Assembly: GCF_019397265.1 (NCBI RefSeq)
Contig: NZ_CP068985.1
Span: forward strand, 6,564,001 to 6,628,000
Direction of reading: 5' to 3'
From: Nonomuraea coxensis DSM 45129
GTDB taxonomy: Bacteria; Actinomycetota; Actinomycetes; Streptosporangiales; Streptosporangiaceae
DNA length: 64,000 nucleotides
This document shows positions 24,878 to 33,186 of this stretch, one piece after another (position 1 is the stretch's first letter; each line of letters opens with the position of its first letter). The notes beneath the pieces were generated by a model, which searched no databases, was not told the DNA's origin, and worked only from the letters and a program-made list of their open reading frames with translations. A program made the position numbers and the translations under genes.

Positions 24878-26812
24878 CTAGAAGAAGGTGAACTCCGCCT
24901 CGGGCTGCGGCAGCTCCACCCGGTCCGGGCCGCGGAACCTGGCCTGGTCCTGCGGCAGGTCCGCGAGCGGCGTCCCGAGCACGAACGGCACGGCGACGGC
25001 GCTCCTCGACAGGTCGACGGTGACGGTGGCGCCGGTCCCGCGCTCCCCCGTGTAGGTGGAGTCGGTGCCGGCGATCACGAGGCCGATCCTGTGGCCCTTC
25101 TTGAAGGTGTAGTCCTGCGGCAGCGTCAGCCACTTGACGGTGCCGTACGTGCCGACCGGCAGCGGCTGGGCCTCGCTGAGCGAGTCACGGTTCTGGACGT
25201 CGATCCAGCCGCGGGCGACGATCTCCAGCGGGCGGGTGGCGACGTTCGTGACGACCTTCCGGTAGCAGCCGTCGTCGGCCGTGGTGCTCTCGCCCCAGCA
25301 GTCCTCCTCGGTGAGCGTGGTGATGCCCTGGCCGCGCCGCCAGTCGACGCGGGCCCGCTCGCCGAAGTCGACGAGCAGGGCGGTCAGGTTGGCGGTCGGC
25401 TTGTTCAGCTTGACCCGCAGGTCGGCGGTGGGCGTGCCGGACAGGCGCAGGTCCAGCGGGAGCGCGCCGGTGGTGAAGGCGACCCGGCCGGGGTGGGCGG
25501 TGCCGACGTCGGCCACCATGTCGTTCTCGCTCATGGCCACGTCGGTGAAGGTCGCGGTGCTGTTCCTGGCGGCCGGCCGGAGGCCGAGCGAGCCGTCGGC
25601 CGAGGGCCGCAGCGACGCCTTGATCGCGAACGGCGCGGGCCAGTCGCGCTGGGTGATCCACTGGGCGGGGCCGATCTCCACGTCGGCGCGGGGCTCCTGC
25701 GCGATGCCGTTGCGCACGCCGTGCAGGTAGTGGTCGAACCAGCGGTGCAGGGTGTCCACCCAGAGCCCGCGCCGGCCCTCGAAGTCGAACGGGTCCACGT
25801 GCTGGGTCTGGCCGACCCAGATCTTGCGCGGCACGCCCCGGTCGGCGAGTGCCTTCCACCAGGTGGAGAAGTTGTCCGGCCGGACGTTCAGGTCGTTGAC
25901 CGTGTGCACGGCGAAGACGCTGGCCCGGACCTTGGAGGCGTCGCCGAGCAGGCCCTTGATGTAGTCGCGCTCGGCCCAGAAGGCGTTGTAGTCGCCGGTG
26001 TCGTCGCCGTCCTCGGCGTCCATCCGGTCGCGGACCGCCTGGCACTTGGCCTCGGGGTCGGTGTCGATGTAGTTGGCCAGCCAGGAGGCGTAGTCGTAGT
26101 TGTAGATCACGCCGTTCGAGCGCTGGTACTTGTACCAGGAGCTGATGGCCGAGATCGGCACGATCGTCTTCAGGCCGGGCACGCCGGTGGCGGCGACGGC
26201 GTTGGCCAGCGTGCCGTCGTACGACTTGCCGATCATCGCGGCGCTGCCGGTGGTCCAGTCGGCGACGGCCGGGCTGCCGTCGGCCCTGGTGGCCTTGGCG
26301 CGGCCGTTCAGCCAGTCGATGACGGCCTTGCCGCCCAGCACGTCGGCCTTGCCGCCGACGTCGGGGCAGCCGTCGGACCTGGTGGTGCCGAGCATGTCGA
26401 CGTTGAGCACGGCGTAGCCGCGCGGGACGAAGTAGTTGTCGTAGAAGAGCGGGAACCTCACGACGTTGCCCGCCGCGTCGTAGACCTTGCGCTCGCCTTC
26501 GTTGCCGCGGCCGGAGTTGTCGTAGTAGGGGCTCTCGTCGATGATCACCGGCACCTTGAGGCCGGGGCCGGACTCCTTGGGGCGGATGATGTCCACGCGC
26601 ACCTTGTCGAGCGCGCCGTCGGCGTCGCTGTCGACGGGGGACTCGACGTACACGTGCTCGCGTACGGCGTCGGTGTAGGAGAAGACCGGCTGGGTGCGGC
26701 CGTTCTCGACGGTGATGGCGGGGGTGGCGGCCCGCGCGGGGAGCGCCGTGACGGTCGTGGCCGCCAGGGTGGTGGCGGCGACGGCGACGAGGGCCGGGCG
26801 TAAGGATGACAC
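24878..26812 (-). CDS. Secreted Xaa-Pro dipeptidyl-peptidase (S15/CocE family)
   Basis: A 644-residue exported serine peptidase that removes X-Pro dipeptides. The GTG at 26812 is chosen because GGAGG is six bases upstream and the first 30 residues then form a clean signal peptide ending at PARA. The alpha/beta-hydrolase core has the nucleophile in MIGKSYDGTLA (Ser about 197), the acid in VHTVNDLNVRP (Asp about 307) and the base in GQTQHVDPF (His about 338). The C-terminal galactose-binding-like domain of the X-Pro family follows from about 390. The TAG stop lies in the CTAG duplicated by the IS. It is divergent from a FadR-type regulator. Confidence 0.92.
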   Translation of the reverse strand: MSSLRPALVAVAATTLAATTVTALPARAATPAITVENGRTQPVFSYTDAVREHVYVESPVDSDADGALDKVRVDIIRPKESGPGLKVPVIIDESPYYDNSGRGNEGERKVYDAAGNVVRFPLFYDNYFVPRGYAVLNVDMLGTTRSDGCPDVGGKADVLGGKAVIDWLNGRAKATRADGSPAVADWTTGSAAMIGKSYDGTLANAVAATGVPGLKTIVPISAISSWYKYQRSNGVIYNYDYASWLANYIDTDPEAKCQAVRDRMDAEDGDDTGDYNAFWAERDYIKGLLGDASKVRASVFAVHTVNDLNVRPDNFSTWWKALADRGVPRKIWVGQTQHVDPFDFEGRRGLWVDTLHRWFDHYLHGVRNGIAQEPRADVEIGPAQWITQRDWPAPFAIKASLRPSADGSLGLRPAARNSTATFTDVAMSENDMVADVGTAHPGRVAFTTGALPLDLRLSGTPTADLRVKLNKPTANLTALLVDFGERARVDWRRGQGITTLTEEDCWGESTTADDGCYRKVVTNVATRPLEIVARGWIDVQNRDSLSEAQPLPVGTYGTVKWLTLPQDYTFKKGHRIGLVIAGTDSTYTGERGTGATVTVDLSRSAVAVPFVLGTPLADLPQDQARFRGPDRVELPQPEAEFTFF

Positions 26813-26858
26813 GCATGACCTCCAGAGGAGCATCCGGGACAAATCGCAATCTCTCAGA

Positions 26859-26873
26859 CAGTTGGGGAAACTG
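26859..26873. promoter_or_regulatory. Short palindrome between peptidase and FadR-type regulator
   Basis: CAGTT-GGGGA-AACTG is a perfect 5-base inverted repeat in the divergent control region, upstream of the peptidase start. It could be the operator of the adjacent GntR protein; the size is right, but the motif is short. Confidence 0.3.
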
Positions 26874-26990
26874 ACAAGATTTGACCTCTGGATGGCCAGG
26901 TTCGGGCGCTCGGCGGCACTCCCCGCACGACCCTGCCGCGAGCGCAGAGCTTAGGGTGATAGTCCCCAGCCGAAGGAGAAGAGGGGGCAC

Positions 26991-27650
26991 ATGCGCAACG
27001 TCGCGCGGACCTCGCTCGTCGACGCCGCGATCGGCGAACTCCGCCGGGAGATCGCCGAAGGCACCTGGCCGGTCGGGACGAAGATCCCGTCCGAGAGCCG
27101 GCTCGCCGAGAGCCTCGGCATGAGCCGCCTGTCGGTGCGCGAGGCGGTGCGCGTCCTCGTCCACGCCGGGCTCCTGCACACGCGGCAGGGCGACGGCACC
27201 TATGTCACCGCGACCGACGAGTCCAGGGTCGCGCTGCGCCGCCGCCTCGACACGGCCGCCGCCATGGACATCATCGACGTGCGCCGCGGCCTCGACCTCG
27301 TGGCCGCGCGCCTGGCCGCCGGCCGGCGCACCGGCGAGGACGTGACCGCGCTGCGCGAGATCCTCGCCCGCAGGGCCGACGCCGCCCGGGCCGGCGACCT
27401 CGACGGCTTCGCCGACGCCGACGTCGAGTTTCACGTGCGGGTGGCCGACGCCGCCCACAACGCGCTCCTCGCCGACCTCTACCGCGGCATGAGCGACGCG
27501 CTGCGCGACAGCGTACGCGACCAGGAGGAGGCGGCGCTGACGCCGGACACCTCCCACGAGGAGCTGCTGGGCGCGATCGAGGACGGCGACCCGGGGCGCG
27601 CGGTCGCCGTCTCGATCGCCATCCTCGACCAGCAGGTACGCGACCTCTGA
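26991..27650 (+). CDS. FadR-type GntR regulator (FCD domain)
   Basis: A 219-residue regulator. The N-terminal GntR winged helix (residues 8-75) has IPSESRLAESLGMSRLSVRE and the wing LLHTRQGDGTYV. The C-terminal all-helical FCD domain (about 85-215) has DIIDVRRGLDLVAARLAA, then a metal-site-like series DADVEFHVRVADAAHN and THSEELLGAI-like TSHEELLGAIEDGD. FCD proteins bind carboxylic acids through an Asp/His metal site. It may control the divergent peptidase. AGGGGG precedes the ATG. Confidence 0.88.
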   Translation: MRNVARTSLVDAAIGELRREIAEGTWPVGTKIPSESRLAESLGMSRLSVREAVRVLVHAGLLHTRQGDGTYVTATDESRVALRRRLDTAAAMDIIDVRRGLDLVAARLAAGRRTGEDVTALREILARRADAARAGDLDGFADADVEFHVRVADAAHNALLADLYRGMSDALRDSVRDQEEAALTPDTSHEELLGAIEDGDPGRAVAVSIAILDQQVRDL

Positions 27651-27696
27651 CCGCCCTCTCCCCGGGCCGAGGCAGGCAGGGCCCAGCAGCCGGGGC

Positions 27697-28521
27697 TCAG
27701 CCGGAGATGACGATGGTCTCGGCGGACGGGTCGCGCGGCAGCGGGGGCTCCTCGTCCTCCGCCGCCCGCCGCCTGGCCAGCCACCACCCCGCGCCCACGA
27801 GCGCCGCTCCCCCGGCCGCGGCGAGCGGCAGCGTCCACGCCGGCACCCCGGCGCCCTCCGCCACCCGCACCGGAGACGGCGGCGGGACCGCCGCGGCCGG
27901 CGCGGAGTCCGCGACCGTACCGGGCGCGGCCGTGCCGGGCGCCGCGACCGTACCAGGCGCGGCCGTGCCGGGCGCCGCGACCGTACCAGGCGCGGCCGTG
28001 CCAGGCGCGGCCGTACCTGGCGCCGCGGCCGTGCCCGGCGTGGGCCGCGCGGCCGACGCCGGCTCCCCCGGCAGGTCGGGGAAGCCCGGAGGCCGCACCG
28101 CGCCCCAGTAGTCGGCCCCCTGCGCCACGAAGGCGTCGATCGACTCCTTCCGCGCCGGCTCGGCCTTCAGCCCGCCGGGCACGGACACCGTCCCGGCCGC
28201 GTACGGCGCGAAGATCCCCTGCAGCCCCTCGACCTTCCAGTCGCCCGCCGGCAGCACCACGGAGGCGGCGTAGTGCCCGGCCTCGGGCAGCGGCGTGCCG
28301 GGGAAGGTCAGGCTCTCGCCGCCGGCCCGGGTGAAGCGCAGGCCCACCGGCGTCAACTCGCCCTCGTACGGATGGGTGCCGTGCTGCAGCACCCAGAAGC
28401 CCAGCGTGTAGGACGTCCCCGCCGCGAACCGGCCGGGCGCGGGGTCCAGGGACGTCTCCGCCCACCCCCCGCTCGTGCCGCCGAGCCATCCGGCGACCAG
28501 CAGAGCCAGAATCCATCTCAT
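27697..28521 (-). CDS. Exported protein with C-terminal membrane anchor, unknown function
   Basis: A 274-residue surface protein. Residues 1-22 are a signal peptide (RWILALLVAGWLGG). Residues 23-135 form a beta-rich extracellular domain with SYTLGFWVLQHGT. A low-complexity Ala/Pro/Gly/Thr stalk follows (about 150-205), encoded by 33-base repeats. A membrane helix (WTLPLAAAGGAALVGAGWWLA) and a basic RRR stop-transfer come next, then an acidic tail. The layout resembles sortase-independent surface anchors. The start at 28521 gives the cleanest signal peptide. No family is recognised. Confidence 0.72.
   Translation of the reverse strand: MRWILALLVAGWLGGTSGGWAETSLDPAPGRFAAGTSYTLGFWVLQHGTHPYEGELTPVGLRFTRAGGESLTFPGTPLPEAGHYAASVVLPAGDWKVEGLQGIFAPYAAGTVSVPGGLKAEPARKESIDAFVAQGADYWGAVRPPGFPDLPGEPASAARPTPGTAAAPGTAAPGTAAPGTVAAPGTAAPGTVAAPGTAAPGTVADSAPAAAVPPPSPVRVAEGAGVPAWTLPLAAAGGAALVGAGWWLARRRAAEDEEPPLPRDPSAETIVISG
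27911..27991. repeat. 33-bp tandem repeats encoding the Ala-Pro-Gly-Thr stalk
   Basis: Units of about 33 bases begin at 27911, 27944 and 27977, each combining GCGACCGTACC and GCGGCCGTGCC modules. They remain in frame inside the surface protein gene and continue in a more degenerate form to about 28040. Confidence 0.75.
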
Positions 28522-28575
28522 GCGCCGGATACACCGCGGGCCGGGCGGAGGTTCCCAGGGAATCGACATTTCCCG

Positions 28576-28770
28576 ATGGCAGGCGCGTCATTCCCGGCCG
28601 CGACGCGCACAATGAAGAGGCAGGGCGAGAATTCGGCGAGGAGCGAGGAGATCAGGCTGACCGCGCAGCAGGCCGACATGTGGTCGCGGGGCGCGTTCGC
28701 CGTCTATCTGGCGCTGGTCGACGCCGGCCGGATCAGCCCGCGCATCCCGGGCGACGGCGCCCGCCAGTAG
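28576..28770 (+). CDS. Small hypothetical protein
   Basis: A 64-residue frame, or 52 residues if the internal ATG at 28612 is used. The sequence after the second start looks coding: EEIRLTAQQADMWSRGAFAV, then YLALVDAGRISPRIPGDG. It lies alone on the plus strand between two minus-strand genes, and its stop is 19 bases before the methyltransferase stop. No clear ribosome site is seen and no family is recognised. Confidence 0.35.
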   Translation: MAGASFPAATRTMKRQGENSARSEEIRLTAQQADMWSRGAFAVYLALVDAGRISPRIPGDGARQ

Positions 28771-28789
28771 CCGCGCGCTCCGCCCCGGA

Positions 28790-29440
28790 TCAGGGGTTTC
28801 GCGCGCGCCCCAGGATGTGGGTCAGCGTCGGCGACGACGGCAGCGGCTTGAAGGGGAAGCGCTCGCACTCCTCGACGACGAGCCCGCTGTCGCGCAGGGC
28901 GCGGGCGGTGTCGCGGTTGGGGTGGCAGTCGCCGGTGAACCGCCGCCACAGCGGCGTGACGGCGTGCTGGAGCAGGCTCACCGCGGGGCGGGAGGAGCGT
29001 ACGTGCTCGAAGAAGCGCACCTCGCCGCCGGGCCTGAGCACGCGGCGCACCTCGGCCAGGGCGGCCCGCTGGTCCGGCACCGAGCACAGCACCAGCGACA
29101 GGACCACCGCGTCGCAGTCGCCGTCGGCGACGGGCAGCGCCCCGGCGTGGCCGGCCACCACCCGCACGGGCGCCTTCGCGGCTCCCGACGCCCGCTCGGC
29201 GAACTCCCGCAGCACGTCGTCCGGCTCGACCGCGACGACCTCGCGCACCTCGGCCGGGTAGTGCGCGAAGTTGAGCCCGTTGCCCGCGCCGACCTCGACG
29301 ACCCGCCCCGACAGGCCGGCCAGCAGGCGCCCGCGCAGCTCGCCGGTGGCCCGGGACTCCGCCTCGGCGCTCAGCCTGGCGTACGCGCGGGCGAAGCGCG
29401 GATGCTGGAACCGCGACAGGTCCTGCGAGAGATCACCCAT
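28790..29440 (-). CDS. Class I SAM-dependent methyltransferase
   Basis: A 216-residue methyltransferase. The SAM-binding loop is VVEVGAGNGLNFAHYP at residues 46-61, the acidic strand end is VVAVEPDDVL, and the later motif VVLSLVLCSVPDQRAAL leads to LRPGGEVRFFEHV. The pattern is close to the METTL7/UbiE-like group of small methyltransferases, whose bacterial substrates are mostly unknown. The ATG at 29440 has GGTGGGGG upstream. It is a stand-alone gene. Confidence 0.85.
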   Translation of the reverse strand: MGDLSQDLSRFQHPRFARAYARLSAEAESRATGELRGRLLAGLSGRVVEVGAGNGLNFAHYPAEVREVVAVEPDDVLREFAERASGAAKAPVRVVAGHAGALPVADGDCDAVVLSLVLCSVPDQRAALAEVRRVLRPGGEVRFFEHVRSSRPAVSLLQHAVTPLWRRFTGDCHPNRDTARALRDSGLVVEECERFPFKPLPSSPTLTHILGRARNP

Positions 29441-29541
29441 GGCCCCCACCGTAGGTCAGGACAGGGCGAGGCGCGCGAGGGCGCCGGACGCCGCCTCGGC
29501 CCGTGCGGGTGGCCTCCCGTGATCCCGGGAGGCCCGTCCGG

Positions 29542-30102
29542 TCAGGACGCCTTGTTGGTCATAAGGTCTGTGATCTTCCACTGGCCGCCCTTGTCGGCCA
29601 GCAGGAACAGCTCGCGGTAGGCGTTGTCGCCCTGCTTGCTGCGCGCGCGGACCACCGCGTACTGCGGGCCGAGGTCGCGCGAGTCCTCGATGGTGTGCGT
29701 GGCCTTGGCCATGTCCTTGTTCTTGAGCTGGTCCTGGAAGAGGGAGCGGATCGCGTTCCCGCCGGTCGCCGTGGCCTTGCCGGCCAGGGCGACCACCGCG
29801 TCGTCGGAGAAGGCGCCGACGACCTGGTCCACGTTGCCCGACTTGACCGCGTCGAAGAAGCCCTGGACGACCGAGCGCGCCTGCGCGGCCCCGGCGGTGC
29901 CGGTGGGCGAGGCCGTGCCGGTGCCCATGGGCGACTCCATGCCGGTGCCGGTCTGCTCCGGCGACGTCATGTCGGTGGGCGAGGCCGGGCTCGCCGCGCC
30001 CTTCATGGCCTGTGTGTCGGTGCCCGCGGCGCAGCCCGCCACCAGCAGGGCGGGAAGGACGGCGGCCAGCAGGAGTGCCCTGCGGTGAGAAATCTTGCTC
30101 AT
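29542..30102 (-). CDS. Lipoprotein with SnoaL/NTF2-like domain
   Basis: A 186-residue exported lipoprotein. The signal peptide ends in the lipobox LLVAGC, so lipidation at Cys23 is expected. A Thr/Ser/Pro/Gly linker spans residues 30-72. The C-terminal 110 residues look like an NTF2/SnoaL-type fold (SVVQGFFDAVKSGNVDQVVG, then ITDLMTNKAS at the end), as in nuclear-transport-factor-2-like proteins. No catalytic residue pattern is recognised; it may bind a small molecule or serve as a scaffold. The ATG at 30102 gives the proper signal peptide. Confidence 0.75.
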   Translation of the reverse strand: MSKISHRRALLLAAVLPALLVAGCAAGTDTQAMKGAASPASPTDMTSPEQTGTGMESPMGTGTASPTGTAGAAQARSVVQGFFDAVKSGNVDQVVGAFSDDAVVALAGKATATGGNAIRSLFQDQLKNKDMAKATHTIEDSRDLGPQYAVVRARSKQGDNAYRELFLLADKGGQWKITDLMTNKAS

Positions 30103-30193
30103 GGCCGCTTTGATGCCCCCGCAGTCGATCAACGAATGCGCGGTTTAGGCACTTTCGACGGGTTCTTTACCTGGTCCGGTATTACTCGACTGA

Positions 30194-30430
30194 ATGACCC
30201 GATCCGCTGAGACCGTTCAGAGCCATGATCGTTGCCGCGGCGAGACCAGCGGAGCGGGAGCCCCCGATACCGTCCCTCCAGTGCCGCGAACCCAGGCGAA
30301 TCCGGACCCCCTCCCCCAGCGCGAGGACGCCGAGCGCTGCGACAGCTCGGAGGCGGGACGCCGCTGCGTCCTGCCCGCGGGCCACCGCAGCCCGCACGTC
30401 TACCCGCCCGCCGAGGAGCCCCGGCGCTGA
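30194..30430 (+). CDS. Small Cys/His-containing hypothetical protein
   Basis: A 78-residue frame, or 49 residues from the GTG at 30281. The C-terminal half holds CDSSEAGRRCVLPAGHRSPH, a Cys-x8-Cys-x5-His-x3-His arrangement like a small zinc-binding knuckle seen in many short actinobacterial proteins. The N-terminal part is low complexity. It has no evident ribosome site. It converges with nirD, four bases from stop to stop. Confidence 0.4.
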   Translation: MTRSAETVQSHDRCRGETSGAGAPDTVPPVPRTQANPDPLPQREDAERCDSSEAGRRCVLPAGHRSPHVYPPAEEPRR

Positions 30431-30433
30431 CGG

Positions 30434-30760
30434 CTACGCCCGCACCTCCACCGCGGCGCCCGCCAGCCGCACCCCGTAAACCGGCACGCGCACGCCCCGC
30501 TCGTCCAGGCAGTCTCCCGTCGCCAGCGAGAACACCTGCTTGTGCAGTGGCGAGGCCACGGTCGGCTCCCCCTTCCTGGTGCCGACGATGCCGCGCGAGA
30601 GCACGTACGCCCCGCTGAACGGATCCAGGTTGTCCAGCGCGTGCAGGCCGCCGTCCCAGGTGCGGAACAGCGCGACCTGCCGGCCCGCCACCAGCACGCA
30701 CACGCCGCGCTCCGGCAGCAGGTCGTCGTAGGCGCACACCGGCGTCCACGCGGCGCTCAT
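30434..30760 (-). CDS. nirD: Nitrite reductase (NADH) small subunit
   Basis: A 108-residue Rieske-fold subunit that partners NirB in assimilatory reduction of nitrite to ammonium. The fold is recognisable (VCVLVAGRQVALFRTWDGG, then ASPLHKQVFSLATGDCLDE). The usual Rieske cluster ligands are absent: the first CxH is replaced by LDPF and only one His remains in PLHK. This is normal for NirD, which binds no iron-sulfur cluster. Its ATG overlaps the nirB stop by ATGA, so it is the last gene of the nitrate operon. Confidence 0.9.
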   Translation of the reverse strand: MSAAWTPVCAYDDLLPERGVCVLVAGRQVALFRTWDGGLHALDNLDPFSGAYVLSRGIVGTRKGEPTVASPLHKQVFSLATGDCLDERGVRVPVYGVRLAGAAVEVRA

Positions 30761-33186
30761 CGGGCCATCACCGGCTTGATCTGGCCGCGCTCGCGCTCGA
30801 ACACGATCGACGGGTCGGGGACGCCGGGCGCGTTGACGAAGCTGACGAAGCGCCGCAGCTTGTCCGGGTCGTCCAGGGTGGCCGACCACTCGTCGGCGTA
30901 CGTGGCGACGTGGTGCGCCATCTGCGCGTCGAGGTCGGCGCAGATGCCCAGCGAGTCTTCCATGATCACCTCACGCAGGTGGGCGAGGCCGCCCTCCAGC
31001 GACTCCACCCACGCGGCGGTGCGCTGCAGACGGTCGGCCGTGCGGACGTAGTACATGAGGAACCGGTCGATGGTCCTGACGAGCTCCTCGGTGGACAGGC
31101 CGGCGGCCAGCAGGTCGGCGTGGCGCGGCCGGAAGCCGCCGTTGCCCCCGACGTACAGGTTCCAGCCGTCCTCGGTCGCGATGACGCCGAAGTCCTTCGA
31201 GCGGGCCTCGGCGCACTCGCGCGCGCAGCCGGAGACCGCGGACTTCAGCTTGTGCGGCGCGCGCAGGCCCCGGTAGCGCAGCTCCAGCTCGATCGCCAGC
31301 CCCACCGAGTCCTGCACGCCGTAACGGCACCAGGTGGAGCCGACGCACGACTTCACCGTGCGCAGCGCCTTGCCGTAGGCGTGGCCGGACTCGAACCCGG
31401 CGTCCACGAGCCGCCGCCAGATGAGCGGAAGCTGCTCGACGCGGGCGCCGAACAGGTCGATGCGCTGGCCGCCGGTGATCTTCGTGTAGAGGCCGAAGTC
31501 GCGGGCCACCTCGCCGATCACGATCAGCTTCTCGGGCGTGATCTCGCCGCCGGGGATGCGCGGCACGACCGAGTAGGTGCCGTTCTTCTGGATGTTGGCG
31601 AGGAAGGCGTCGTTGGTGTCCTGGAGCGCGGCCCGCTCGCCCTCCAGCACGTGCCCGTTGTGCAGCGAGGCCAGGATGGAGGCCACGGCCGGCTTGCAGA
31701 CGTCGCAGCCCCGCCCCTGCCCGTGCTCGGCGATGAGCCGCGAGAACGTGGTGATCTTCCGGACCCGTACGATGTCGAACAGCTCGGCCCGCGAGTGCCC
31801 GAAGTGCTCGCACAGCGCCTTGCCGACCTCGACGCCCGACCTCTCCAGCAGCTGCTTCAGCAGCGGCACGCACGAGCCGCACGTGGTGCCCGCGCGGGTG
31901 CACGCCTTCAGCCCCGTCACGTCGGTGACGCCCCGGTCCGCGACGGCGGCGCGGACGTCGCCCGCGCACACGTTGTTGCAGGAGCAGACCAGCGCCTCGT
32001 CGGGCAGGTCCAGGCTCGCCCCCGCGCCGCTGAAGAGCAGGTCGGACGGCGGGGCGGGCAGCTCCTTGCCCACGTAGGGCCGCAGCGAGGCGTACGGCGA
32101 GGCGTCGCCCACGCAGATGCCGCCGAGCAGCGTCCGCGCGTCGTCGCTGACGAACAGCTTCTTGTAGACGCCGGCCACCGGGTCCATGTAGGTGACGTCC
32201 AGCGCCCCCGTCATGGCCCCGAACTGGGCGACCTCGACCCCGAGCAGCTTCAGCTTGGTGGACAGGTCCGCGCCCGTGAACGCCGCGGAACCACCCGTGA
32301 TCCGGTCGGCGGCGACCTCCGCCATCGTGGCACACGGCCCGGCCAGGCCGTAGATCATGCCGCCGGCCAGCGCGCACTCGCCGATCGCGTAGATCGACGG
32401 GTCGGAGGTGCGCATCCCCTCGTCGACCACGACGCCGCCCCGCTCGCCCACCTCCAGCCCCGCGGCGCGGGCCAGCTCGTCGCGCGGCCTGATGCCCGCC
32501 GAGAACACCACGACCTGCGCCTCCAGCAGCGTCCCGTCCGGCGTGCGCAGCCCGGCGACGCGGCCCGCGCCGTCGAGGACGACCTCCCGCACGCCCGAGC
32601 CCGCGTGCACGCCGAGCCCCAGGCCCTCGATGTGCCGCCGGAGCACCGCGCCGCCGCCCTCGTCCACCTGCCGCGGCATCAGCCAGGGGCTCATCTCCAC
32701 GATGTGCGCCTTCAGCCCGAGCGCCCGCAGCGCGTCGGCCGCCTCCAGGCCGAGCAGGCCGCCGCCGACCACGACGCCCTCGGCCGCGTCCTTGGCGGCG
32801 GTCCTGATGGCGTCCAGGTCCTCGATCGTGCGGTAGACGTGGGCGTGCTCCGCGCCGGGCACCGGCGGCACGAACGGCGCCGAGCCGGTGGCCAGCACCA
32901 GCACGTCGTACGGCACCGCGTCGCCGCCCGCGGTGAACACCCGCCGCGCCTCCCGGTCGACGCCGGTGACGCGGGTGCCCAGCCGGGTGACGGTGCCCTC
33001 GGGCACGTCGTAGGCGAGGTCGTCGGCGGTGGTGCCGGACAGGTACGAGGTCAGCCGCACCCGGTCGTAGGCCGGCAGCGGCTCCTCCCCGATCACGGTG
33101 ACGCGCCCGCCGAAGCCCTTGTCCCTGAGGCTTTCGACGAGCCGGTGGGCGGCCGGTCCGTACCCGACCACGACGAGCTCCTTCAT
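30757..33186 (-). CDS. nirB: Nitrite reductase (NADH) large subunit
   Basis: An 809-residue siroheme enzyme reducing nitrite to ammonium with NAD(P)H. The FAD/NAD(P) oxidoreductase domain fills residues 1-400 (VVVGYGPAAHRLVESL; VVVGGGLLGLEAADAL). A BFD-like [2Fe-2S] domain follows with CSCNN and CTRAGTTCGSC. A second cysteine pair is CDVC. The C-terminal siroheme/[4Fe-4S] part has CVGSTWC and SGCARECAEA, the four cluster cysteines. The ATG at 33186 has GGAAGGGAG upstream and overlaps the stop of the preceding gene (ATGA). It is complete. Confidence 0.96.
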   Translation of the reverse strand: MKELVVVGYGPAAHRLVESLRDKGFGGRVTVIGEEPLPAYDRVRLTSYLSGTTADDLAYDVPEGTVTRLGTRVTGVDREARRVFTAGGDAVPYDVLVLATGSAPFVPPVPGAEHAHVYRTIEDLDAIRTAAKDAAEGVVVGGGLLGLEAADALRALGLKAHIVEMSPWLMPRQVDEGGGAVLRRHIEGLGLGVHAGSGVREVVLDGAGRVAGLRTPDGTLLEAQVVVFSAGIRPRDELARAAGLEVGERGGVVVDEGMRTSDPSIYAIGECALAGGMIYGLAGPCATMAEVAADRITGGSAAFTGADLSTKLKLLGVEVAQFGAMTGALDVTYMDPVAGVYKKLFVSDDARTLLGGICVGDASPYASLRPYVGKELPAPPSDLLFSGAGASLDLPDEALVCSCNNVCAGDVRAAVADRGVTDVTGLKACTRAGTTCGSCVPLLKQLLERSGVEVGKALCEHFGHSRAELFDIVRVRKITTFSRLIAEHGQGRGCDVCKPAVASILASLHNGHVLEGERAALQDTNDAFLANIQKNGTYSVVPRIPGGEITPEKLIVIGEVARDFGLYTKITGGQRIDLFGARVEQLPLIWRRLVDAGFESGHAYGKALRTVKSCVGSTWCRYGVQDSVGLAIELELRYRGLRAPHKLKSAVSGCARECAEARSKDFGVIATEDGWNLYVGGNGGFRPRHADLLAAGLSTEELVRTIDRFLMYYVRTADRLQRTAAWVESLEGGLAHLREVIMEDSLGICADLDAQMAHHVATYADEWSATLDDPDKLRRFVSFVNAPGVPDPSIVFERERGQIKPVMAR

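Noticed and set aside
27911-28040. CRISPR-like array
   Set aside because: The repeats are contiguous, in frame and encode a low-complexity stalk; there are no spacers and no cas genes.
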